Origin: Elusimicrobiota bacterium
Lineage (GTDB): Bacteria > Elusimicrobiota > Elusimicrobia > Elusimicrobiales > UBA9959
Direction: 5' to 3'
DNA length: 8,322 nucleotides
NCBI GenBank assembly: GCA_003500765.1
Contig: DNQL01000080.1
Span: forward strand, 1-8,322
Of this stretch, positions 1-5,996 are shown one piece after another. How positions within the stretch are numbered: position 1 is the stretch's first letter; each line of letters opens with the position of its first letter. The position numbers were made by a program, and so were the translations under genes. The notes beneath the pieces were generated by a model. It did not search any database and was not told the origin of the DNA. It worked only from the letters and a program-made list of their open reading frames with translations.

Positions 1-25
1 GGTCCCGGCCCGCCGGGACCTTTTT
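1..25 (+). terminator. Rho-independent terminator of an upstream gene outside the window
   Basis: An 8-bp perfect GC-rich stem (GGTCCCGG at 1-8 pairing with CCGGGACC at 13-20) with a 4-nt loop is followed directly by five T residues at 21-25. This is the classic intrinsic terminator layout for plus-strand transcription. Its gene lies left of the window, so the next plus-strand gene should need its own promoter, and one is visible about 50 nt downstream. Confidence 0.8.
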
Positions 26-40
26 CCCGCGCCGGCCTGG

Positions 41-66
41 GTCCGCGGGCACTGCCGCGGGCGGAC
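41..66. promoter_or_regulatory. Interrupted dyad overlapping the -35 region (possible operator)
   Basis: GTCCGC at 41-46 is mirrored by GCGGAC at 61-66 around a centre at 53/54, with an additional symmetric GC pair at 49-50/57-58. The dyad covers the place where a -35 element would sit for the TATAAT at 76-81, which is where a repressor or activator site could act. The region is very GC-rich, so a chance inverted repeat is quite possible. No regulator gene is next to it. Confidence 0.2.
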
Positions 67-81
67 GGCGCCGGCTATAAT
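52..81 (+). promoter_or_regulatory. Sigma-70-type promoter for the four-gene plus-strand cluster
   Basis: TATAAT at 76-81 is a perfect -10 box inside otherwise very GC-rich DNA. The best -35 candidate, CTGCCG at 52-57 with an 18-bp spacer, matches TTGACA at only three positions, so the promoter may be weak or activator-assisted. Transcription would start near position 88, leaving a leader of about 25 nt before the GTG start at 113. The site lies just after an intrinsic terminator and before a coupled gene cluster, as expected for an operon promoter. Confidence 0.65.
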
Positions 82-102
82 CTGATATATATACGGATAA
101 AC

Positions 103-106
103 GGAG
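103..106 (+). promoter_or_regulatory. Shine-Dalgarno site for the GTG start at 113
   Basis: GGAG lies 6 nt upstream of the GTG at 113. It supports that non-ATG codon as the real start, and the predicted signal peptide begins directly there. Confidence 0.6.
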
Positions 107-112
107 ATACGC

Positions 113-985
113 GTGAGAAAAACGATCGTTTTCTTATTTTTGTCCTCGCTCGCGGCGCCCGCCGCCCACTCGCAGAACGCTCTGGAGCAGCTCGAAGGGC
201 TGTCCCGGTCCCGTCTTGAAACGGCGGTACCGGAAGCCGCGGCGGCGGAAAAGAAGTGGGACCCCTCCGCGCCCTTTTCATATCACCAGAACAGGGGGGC
301 GGTCGTCTCCCGGGACGGCGCGGCAACCCTGGGAAATGTGCGCTGGGGCGAGGCGCCCTGGGACCACAGGTCTTACGACTGGCGTACGGCCGAACTGCGC
401 CCGGAAACCCTTTCGAAGGTGTATTACGGCTACAAGACCAGCGGCGTCGGCCACTCCTTCTTCGTCTTCGTGTTCGGAGAAGGGGGCTTTTCCTCCGGCG
501 GCTCCGACGGCGTCGCCCTGACCGCCGGCGCGGAGGGCTGGACGCGCGAACCGGAAGGATACAATGTCCTTTACGGCTTCATGGACCGCTACCCGCTGAT
601 CTGGAACCTGACCACTTTCGAAAGTTACGCCGACTTCACGGTAACGCTTAAACATTCCAGGCTGTTCCTGGCGGAGATAAAAATACCGCGCGGGAAAGCC
701 CTCGAACTGCTGTCCGCCACTCTCGACCGCATAGAGCGCACCAACGCCTCCGCCGAATTCTATCACAGCGTCTCCAACAACTGCACCACCAACCCGGTAG
801 CGCTTCTCAACTCCGTCCTGCCGGAGGACAAGCGCGTGGACGAGCGGGACCTGGGCCTGGTCACGCCTACGTCCTCGCTGCCGGCGCTGGCGGTCAGGAA
901 ATACCGCCGCCTGGGCGTGCTGGCGGAAAAGGCGGTCGCGGTGGACGAGTCCAATTTCCGCGGCTTCGACATCCGGGGACTTTGA
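113..985 (+). CDS. Exported DUF4105 / Lnb N-terminal-domain-like protein (papain-like fold)
   Basis: This 290-residue protein begins at a GTG with GGAG placed 6 nt upstream. Residues 1-20 form a signal peptide (basic MRK, hydrophobic core, AHS before Q21), so it should act in the periplasm or outside the cell. Two motifs match the DUF4105 family, which includes the N-terminal periplasmic domain of the lipoprotein transacylase Lnb: GVGHSFF around His114 and NNCTT around Cys224. In that papain-like family a Cys/His pair is catalytic, so Cys224 and His114 are the likely active site. It lacks the C-terminal membrane domain of full Lnb, so lipoprotein acyl transfer is not implied, and the substrate is unknown. 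It opens a coupled cluster, its TGA overlapping the next ATG. The family call is fairly firm; the function is open. Confidence 0.75.
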   Translation: MRKTIVFLFLSSLAAPAAHSQNALEQLEGLSRSRLETAVPEAAAAEKKWDPSAPFSYHQNRGAVVSRDGAATLGNVRWGEAPWDHRSYDWRTAELRPETLSKVYYGYKTSGVGHSFFVFVFGEGGFSSGGSDGVALTAGAEGWTREPEGYNVLYGFMDRYPLIWNLTTFESYADFTVTLKHSRLFLAEIKIPRGKALELLSATLDRIERTNASAEFYHSVSNNCTTNPVALLNSVLPEDKRVDERDLGLVTPTSSLPALAVRKYRRLGVLAEKAVAVDESNFRGFDIRGL

Positions 986-1371
986 TGCTCAAAGAGCTGA
1001 AAGAAACCAGGCAGGTGCCCGGCGAACCGCCGCGTCGCTGGTTCTGCGACGACTACTTCGAGCTTATAGTCTGGCTCGAGCCGGGCGGGGGATTCCAGGG
1101 CTTCCAGCTCTGTTACGACCCGGAAAAGAAGCCGCGCGCGCTGACCTGGAGCGTAAAATACGGCGCCAGACATTCCGGGATAGACGACGGCGAGAACACT
1201 TTCGGCGGGGCGAAGGGGTCGCCCGTCCTGACCGAGGACGGCCTCTTCGACGCGCCGGCGATAGAGCGGCGATTCGCCCGGGAGGCGGCCGGACTGCCGG
1301 CTGACATACGGGACTTCGTGCTGGAAAAAATACGGGCCTATCAAGGGCCCGGGGAAAGGAAGAAAAAATGA
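985..1371 (+). CDS. Small conserved protein of unknown function
   Basis: This is a 128-residue protein without signal peptide or membrane segment, so it is probably cytosolic. The ATG at 985 overlaps the previous TGA, with GGGGA about 5 nt upstream; a TTG at 982 would add only one residue. The N-terminal half carries the pattern RRWFCDDYFELIVW (residues 17-30), then GFQLCYD (39-45), RALTW (51-55) and DDGE (67-70). I recall this pattern from a widespread family of uncharacterised bacterial proteins, but I know no function for it. The C-terminal part (about 88-120) looks helical and ends in a lysine-rich tail. The last codons overlap the adenosyltransferase start (ATGA), suggesting coupled translation. 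No catalytic signature is obvious. Confidence 0.8.
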   Translation: MLKELKETRQVPGEPPRRWFCDDYFELIVWLEPGGGFQGFQLCYDPEKKPRALTWSVKYGARHSGIDDGENTFGGAKGSPVLTEDGLFDAPAIERRFAREAAGLPADIRDFVLEKIRAYQGPGERKKK

Positions 1372-1862
1372 AAACAGCTTTCAAGCCCGCGAGGGGGACC
1401 GGCGACCGGGGGGTCACGGACCTGCTTTCCGGACGCCGGGTACCCAAGACCGATATCCGCGTAAAGGCCAACGCCCTGCTGGACGAGATCTCCTGCCTGC
1501 TCGGCCTGGTAAAATCCGGCGGGTTCGAAAAAGCGGCCCTCACCCGGGCGCAGGCCGCGCTGTCCGCGGCGGCGGCCGATATAGCCGGCCGGCGCGGCGG
1601 CGATGTCCCCGCCCTGACCTCCGCTATAGAAGAAGCCTCGGCTGAATTATCCCGGCGGGTAAAGCCGCCGGCCCGGTTCGTGCTGCCCGGCGAAAACGCC
1701 GTGGAGGCCACCCTGCACCTGGCCCGCGCCAGGACGCGCGTCTGCGAGATACTCTGCTGGGAAATAAAGGCGAAAGCCCCGGCCGTCCTGCTCAACAGGC
1801 TGTCCGACTGGCTTTTCCTGCTGGCCCTGGCCGCCGGCCGAAAGACGGGGAGAAAAAAATGA
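1368..1862 (+). CDS. PduO-type cob(I)alamin adenosyltransferase-like protein (divergent)
   Basis: At 164 residues this is slightly short for the PduO/MMAB family, which transfers the adenosyl group of ATP to cob(I)alamin to make adenosylcobalamin. Visible family landmarks are the N-terminal ATP-binding segment TGDRGVTDLLSGRRVPKTD (11-29), LLDE (37-40) where the family has TVDEL, FVLPGE (104-109), the LHLARARTR helix (116-124) and NRLSDWLF (143-150). Several usually conserved residues differ: G10 replaces the Lys/Arg before TGD, ISC replaces LNS after the DE, and the RRAER segment reads RVCEI. The fold call is good but activity is less certain. It may be a specialised paralog or a cobalamin/nucleotide sensor. 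The start has AAGGAAG upstream and overlaps the previous stop; its own stop overlaps the amylase ATG. No other B12 gene is in view. Confidence 0.75.
   Translation: MKTAFKPARGTGDRGVTDLLSGRRVPKTDIRVKANALLDEISCLLGLVKSGGFEKAALTRAQAALSAAAADIAGRRGGDVPALTSAIEEASAELSRRVKPPARFVLPGENAVEATLHLARARTRVCEILCWEIKAKAPAVLLNRLSDWLFLLALAAGRKTGRKK
1847..1852 (+). promoter_or_regulatory. Shine-Dalgarno site for the GH13 gene
   Basis: GGGGAG sits 6 nt before the ATG at 1859, inside the last codons of the preceding gene. It fixes the start directly at the signal peptide and shows that the coupled gene also has its own ribosome entry site. Confidence 0.55.
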
Positions 1863-3835
1863 GAAAAAGCCTCTTTAATTTTTTACTGACGCCGTTGCTG
1901 ATCCAGGCGGCGCTGTTCCCGCCCGTGCTGCCGGCCGCGCAATCGCCGGAATCGCTGCGCGCGGAAGCGGCGGCCCTGTTCGACGGTTCCGGCGCCGTTC
2001 CCTCCGTCGAGATCCCGCGGCCGCCCGAAAAAGCTTCGGCCGCCGCGGAGTTCCTGCTGGAAACGAAGCAGGTTCTCTCCGCCGGGGCATGGGACGGCTC
2101 TTCGCCGGAAATGCGCCACTTCCGTTTCCGTCATCCCGACGGCTGGACGGCGCAGGCGCAGAGCGTGGGGCTGGAGGGATTCCTCTGGACCAAGAAAGAG
2201 CTGGAGGGCCGGTTCGGCGCGGAGACCTTCCTGCACCACCTGCCCGACTATTTCAGTTATCTCGACGCCCTGCTGGCCCCCGTGGGCTGGACCGCGGAGC
2301 TGCGCTCGGCGCTAGTGGAACTGCGCGATTCGGGCATGGCCGCCCCGGAGAAGAACGCCAGGCTCAACGAGATGCTCGATTACTATGTAGCGGGACTGCA
2401 GGACAACGTGCGCCGCTACGACGGGGCGCTCTGGGCTAAGAAAGCCCGGGTGTACGAGATCTTTCCCCGCGCCTACAACCTGGCGGGTCGCCGCGAAAGC
2501 GGGGTCAAGGCCGCGGCGGGGTCCGGGGACGGAAAATTCTTCCGCGATTTCCGGGGCTCCGACTTCGAGGCTATAAAGAGAATGGGGTTCGACGCCGTCT
2601 GGCCGATGGGGATACTGCCCATAGGCGAGCGCGGCCAGACCGGCACCGGCGGCGGCTCGCCGTATTCCATCAGCGACCATTCGACGGTCAATCCGGACCT
2701 GGGCACGGAGGAGGATTTCCGCGGCTTCGTGAGGCGCGCCCACGCGGCGGGCCTGAAGGTGATAGTGGACTTCGTGGTCAACCACGCCTCGCTCGACGCC
2801 AGGCTGCTGCGCGAAGACCCCGCCTACTTCATAAGCCACGCGCGCCCATCCGGCCCCTGCCCCAACCAGCACTTCGAACATCATCACGGCGGAACGCGCT
2901 ATTGCGTCCATCACGGCGGCTTCGAGTACGGCGGCGGCGTCTCCGACTGGATAGACACCTCCCAGTTCGACTACTCGAACGTGCGCCTGCGCGCCCGGCT
3001 TACCGAGGTCGTCAAAGGCTGGGTGACGAAGTTCGACGTGGACGGTTTCCGCGTGGACATGGCGCACCTGGACCTCAACGGCGTCTTCGGCCGCACCTGG
3101 GGTCGGACCATGCCGCGCGACGAGTTCTACCGAGGCCTGATAGGGACGGTCAAGGCGGCCAAGCCTTCGGCCGCCTTCATGGCCGAGGCTTATTCTTTCC
3201 ACGAGGACCTCTCGGCCTGCGGCTTCGACGTGATATACAGCAAGTTCGAGACCGGCCGCGAGGAGGGGCAGACCGGTTGGTACCAGGCGATGGAGCACGG
3301 GAGCCCTCACGAGCTGGCCAGTTCCGTGAACCGCCTGGCCTTCCTGGCCTGGCAGTCAGGCGGCGCCGGCGCGGTGGCCTTCACCGGCAATCACGACGAG
3401 CCCTCGCCCGAGCGCGTTTACGGCGAGCGCCTTCCGGCCGCCCTCGCCCTCACCTTCCTCTATCCCGGCTCGGTGCTGATGTACAACGGCGCGGAGATAG
3501 GCTACGACGCCGCGGTGCCCGCGGAACACAAACCGCTGCCTTTCAGCGTGCCTTGCGCCATAGACTGGCAGGGCGGCAAGCCCGAAGTCAGGCGTACTTA
3601 TTCGGAGGTGCTGGCGCTGGCCGCCTCGGTGCGCGCGGAACTGGGGGACTACACGATCGAGCCCCTGTGGGCGCCGGCCGGCCAGAACTGGACGGGGTAC
3701 GTCATGAAATCCGCGTCGGGAGCCCGCCGCAAGGCCGTGATAGGCAATATCACCCGCTCCGCCGCTTCTTTCTCCGCCGCGGGACAGAGCGGCTCCCTGC
3801 GCCCCGGGGAATACCGGGTCTTCGGCCTGCCCTGA
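1859..3835 (+). CDS. Exported GH13 alpha-amylase-family glycoside hydrolase
   Basis: This 658-residue protein probably cleaves or transfers alpha-glucosidic bonds in starch- or glycogen-like glucans outside the cytoplasm. Residues 1-27 form a signal peptide ending in LPAA before QS. Residues of about 30-195 are a mostly helical region I cannot assign. The catalytic barrel starts near VYEIFPR (198-204). The four GH13 regions are intact: DFVVNH (304-309), GFRVD with nucleophile Asp400 and Arg398, MAEAY with acid/base Glu443, and GNHD (510-513) with His512 and Asp513. The stretch PIGERG...SPYSISD (254-273) is typical of the family. An insertion at about 334-352 is rich in Cys and His. A C-terminal beta domain (about 595-658) follows the barrel. 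Exact specificity (amylase, maltosidase or transferase) cannot be read from the sequence. It is last in its operon. Confidence 0.88.
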   Translation: MRKSLFNFLLTPLLIQAALFPPVLPAAQSPESLRAEAAALFDGSGAVPSVEIPRPPEKASAAAEFLLETKQVLSAGAWDGSSPEMRHFRFRHPDGWTAQAQSVGLEGFLWTKKELEGRFGAETFLHHLPDYFSYLDALLAPVGWTAELRSALVELRDSGMAAPEKNARLNEMLDYYVAGLQDNVRRYDGALWAKKARVYEIFPRAYNLAGRRESGVKAAAGSGDGKFFRDFRGSDFEAIKRMGFDAVWPMGILPIGERGQTGTGGGSPYSISDHSTVNPDLGTEEDFRGFVRRAHAAGLKVIVDFVVNHASLDARLLREDPAYFISHARPSGPCPNQHFEHHHGGTRYCVHHGGFEYGGGVSDWIDTSQFDYSNVRLRARLTEVVKGWVTKFDVDGFRVDMAHLDLNGVFGRTWGRTMPRDEFYRGLIGTVKAAKPSAAFMAEAYSFHEDLSACGFDVIYSKFETGREEGQTGWYQAMEHGSPHELASSVNRLAFLAWQSGGAGAVAFTGNHDEPSPERVYGERLPAALALTFLYPGSVLMYNGAEIGYDAAVPAEHKPLPFSVPCAIDWQGGKPEVRRTYSEVLALAASVRAELGDYTIEPLWAPAGQNWTGYVMKSASGARRKAVIGNITRSAASFSAAGQSGSLRPGEYRVFGLP

Positions 3836-3850
3836 CCGCCGGCGCCCGTC

Positions 3851-3890
3851 TTAAAAAGAGAAGCCGCCCTTCCGGGCGGCTTCCTTATTT
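3851..3890. terminator. Bidirectional intrinsic terminator between the convergent operons
   Basis: A perfect 10-bp stem (GAAGCCGCCC at 3860-3869 with GGGCGGCTTC at 3874-3883) encloses a TTCC loop. On the plus strand it is followed by CTTATTT. On the minus strand the same hairpin is followed by TCTTTTTAA, a better U-tract. It lies in the 75-nt gap between the GH13 and argS stop codons and can serve both. A second copy of GGCGGCTT at 3894-3901 could pair with the same upstream arm as an alternative. Confidence 0.85.
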
Positions 3891-3910
3891 CAAGGCGGCT
3901 TAAGGCCGGC

Positions 3911-5521
3911 CTACATGCGTTCGGGCGCCGATACGCCGAGCAGGTCCAGCGCGTCGGCTATTACCTTGCGCACGGCCCTGAGCAGGAAAAGGCGGAACGC
4001 CGTCGCCTGCGGGACCTGCGGGTCCAGCACCTTGTGCTTATCATAGAACGAGTGGAACAGGGCGGCAAGTTCCACCAGGTACGTGGTCAGGTGATGCGGG
4101 GAATAATCCCGCGCGCAGTCGCCGAGGACTTTCTCCAGCCACAGCAGCTTCATGGCCAGGGCCCTCTCTTCAGGGTTGAAAGCGACTGCCGCCGGATCGA
4201 ACCCCGCGTCCGGGTCCACCCCTTTCTCGGCCGCGTTCGCGAAGATCGAGCTGATGCGCGCGTGCACGTACTGCACATAGTAGACCGGGTTCTCGTTGGA
4301 CCGCTTCTTGGCCAGGTCCACGTCGAAAGTGAGATGGGTGTTGGGTCCGCGCGAGGCGAAAAAGAAACGGCAGGCGTCGGTCCCCACTTCGTCCACCAGT
4401 TCCTTGAGGGAGATGAACTCGCCGGCGCGCTTGGACATCTTCACCAGCTCGGCGCCGCGCTTGAGCGCGACCTGCTGATGTATCACGACCTTGAACTTGT
4501 CCTTCGCCCCGGCCAGCGCGCCGACCGCCGCCTCCATCCTGGGCACGTAGCCGTGATGGTCCGCTCCCCAGACGTCTATGAGGCGGGTGAAGCCGCGCGA
4601 GAGCTTGTCGAGGTGGTAGGCGATATCGTTGAGGAAATAAGTGTTGCGGCCGTCGGACTTTACCAGGACCCGGTCCTTGTCGTCGGACTCGAGCTCGGAA
4701 GCCGCGCCGAACCAGACGGCGTTCTCCTTGTCGTAGGCCATGCCGCGGGCCCGCAGTTCGGCCAGGGCTTTCGCCGGCGCGCCGGCAGCGTGCAGCTCCG
4801 ATTCGAGGAACCAGCGGTCGAATTCGACGCGGAACGCGGCCATGTCCGTCCTGTGCAGCTTGAGCATCTCGGTTATGGCGTACTCCGAGAACTTCGCTGC
4901 GTCCCAGGACGAAGCTTCCTTCGGCATGCCGGCCGCCAGGTCTTTCATGTAGTCGCCGTGATAGCCGTCCTCCGGGGGCTCCGCTCCCTCGAACCGCGCC
5001 TTAAGCGACAGGCCGAGCATCTCCACCTGCCGGCCCTTATCGTTTACGTAAAATTCCTCGGAGACCTTCGCTCCCAGCGCGCGGAAGACGCGGGCCAGGC
5101 TGTCGCCCAGCGTGGCTCCCCGGCCCGAGGCCAGGTGCAGCGGGCCTGTTGGATTGGCGGAGACGAACTCCAGGCTGATGTGCTCGGCGGCATACTCCGG
5201 CCTGTGGAAATAACCGGGCTTCTCCGTTATGTCGCGCAGGGAATCTATCAGGAAGCCGTCGGCCAGTTTCAGGTTGACGAAACCCGGGGGCACGGCGCCG
5301 GCAGTCAGCTCCGGCGGCAGGGCGGCCTTGAGCTCCTCGGCTATTTTCAGCGGGGGTTTGCGCAGCGCTTTGGCGGCGGATATGGGCCAGGACACCGAGG
5401 CGTCGGCGTCCACGTGGCCCGGGGGCGGGGAGACGGACAGGGACGCCACCTGCCCGGCAGGCAATCCGAAAGCGCGGACGGCGCTCTCCCGGAGGGAGTC
5501 TTCGAGGGCGCGCAGTCTCAT
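3911..5521 (-). CDS. argS: Arginyl-tRNA synthetase
   Basis: This 536-residue class I synthetase attaches arginine to tRNA-Arg in the cytoplasm. It is slightly shorter than common bacterial ArgS. The N-terminal tRNA-binding region is followed by SANPTGPLH (121-129), the ArgS-type ATP-binding segment. The HIGH motif reads H129-L-A-S132 instead of the usual HxGH, though GRGA (133-136) after it is normal. DHHGYVPR (321-328) and KMSKRAG (361-367) are both present, as are SNENPVYYVQY (408-418) and the exact family C-terminus LGVSAPERM. The start codon is 1 nt after the rsfS stop, and the gene ends at the shared terminator, so it is the last gene of the minus-strand operon. Identification is secure; the altered HIGH motif is the only oddity. 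Confidence 0.97.
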   Translation of the reverse strand: MRLRALEDSLRESAVRAFGLPAGQVASLSVSPPPGHVDADASVSWPISAAKALRKPPLKIAEELKAALPPELTAGAVPPGFVNLKLADGFLIDSLRDITEKPGYFHRPEYAAEHISLEFVSANPTGPLHLASGRGATLGDSLARVFRALGAKVSEEFYVNDKGRQVEMLGLSLKARFEGAEPPEDGYHGDYMKDLAAGMPKEASSWDAAKFSEYAITEMLKLHRTDMAAFRVEFDRWFLESELHAAGAPAKALAELRARGMAYDKENAVWFGAASELESDDKDRVLVKSDGRNTYFLNDIAYHLDKLSRGFTRLIDVWGADHHGYVPRMEAAVGALAGAKDKFKVVIHQQVALKRGAELVKMSKRAGEFISLKELVDEVGTDACRFFFASRGPNTHLTFDVDLAKKRSNENPVYYVQYVHARISSIFANAAEKGVDPDAGFDPAAVAFNPEERALAMKLLWLEKVLGDCARDYSPHHLTTYLVELAALFHSFYDKHKVLDPQVPQATAFRLFLLRAVRKVIADALDLLGVSAPERM

Positions 5522-5522
5522 G

Positions 5523-5996
5523 CTATTTCTTTTTCCGGGGGGCGGCCTTTTTAGCCGGGGCCTTTTTAGCCGGGGCCTTTTTAACCGCGGCTTTTCTGGC
5601 CGGCGCTTTCTTCGGCGCGGGCTTGGGGGCGGGCTTAGCCTGCCACTCCACCCCGGCGCAGCCGTCGTAAAGCCTGTCCAGCGCGTAGAAGGCGCGGGCG
5701 GAGGGCTCGAAAATATGCACCACGAGGCCGCCGTAGTCCATCACCTTCCAGGTGCGGCTCAGCAGTCCGTCGCGATGCAGGGCGTGCACCCCTTCGGCGC
5801 GCTTGAGCCCCACGGAGATCTCGTCCTCCACCGCCCGCATCTGGGGCTGCGACTCTACCGTGGCGATGAGGGCGAAATAAGCGGCGTCGGATTTGGCCGC
5901 GATGTCGTAGATGGTTATGTCGGAGGCCTTCTTATCGTCGGCCAGACGCGCGGCGGCCGCCGCCAGCTTCCTGAATTTAAGCCTGTTGTCGTTCAT
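5523..5996 (-). CDS. rsfS: Ribosomal silencing factor RsfS with a Lys/Ala/Pro-rich tail
   Basis: This 157-residue protein has an N-terminal RsfS domain (about 5-115). RsfS binds ribosomal protein L14 on the 50S subunit, blocks subunit joining and damps translation in starvation or stationary phase. Diagnostic segments are DDKKASDITIYD (20-31), AYFALIAT (39-46), the WKVMDYGGLVVHIF run (83-96) and FYALDRLY (103-110). Residues 119-157 are an added tail of almost only Lys, Ala, Pro and Arg built from KKAPA-like repeats, absent from ordinary RsfS. The ATG at 5996 overlaps the stop of the upstream gene; a longer in-frame reading to 6218 is rejected because it runs through the CNBD gene. No strong Shine-Dalgarno lies at normal spacing, so translation probably depends on coupling. 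Confidence 0.93.
   Translation of the reverse strand: MNDNRLKFRKLAAAAARLADDKKASDITIYDIAAKSDAAYFALIATVESQPQMRAVEDEISVGLKRAEGVHALHRDGLLSRTWKVMDYGGLVVHIFEPSARAFYALDRLYDGCAGVEWQAKPAPKPAPKKAPARKAAVKKAPAKKAPAKKAAPRKKK
5546..5590 (-). repeat. 15-bp tandem repeat encoding the RsfS KKAPA tail
   Basis: The unit CCTTTTTAGCCGGGG occurs at 5546-5560 and exactly again at 5561-5575. A third, imperfect copy lies at 5576-5590. On the minus strand each unit encodes a pentapeptide of the KKAPA type. The identical DNA units suggest recent slippage expansion rather than only amino-acid-level selection. Confidence 0.85.

Noticed and set aside
2312..3310. 332-codon minus-strand frame opposite the GH13 gene, and the 333-codon plus frame at 2902-3903
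   Set aside because: Both overlap the intact GH13 catalytic region; the second is Arg-rich, as expected for an out-of-frame reading of GC-rich DNA.
1860..3835. GH13 protein as the maltosyltransferase GlgE
   Set aside because: The FPR segment near the barrel start is reminiscent, but this protein has a signal peptide and lacks the GlgE-type long N-domain features that I would expect; general GH13 is the safer call.
4034..5554. 506-codon open frame on the plus strand opposite argS
   Set aside because: It is antisense to a secure argS gene; the protein shows no family motif and has the skewed composition of a GC-rich shadow frame.
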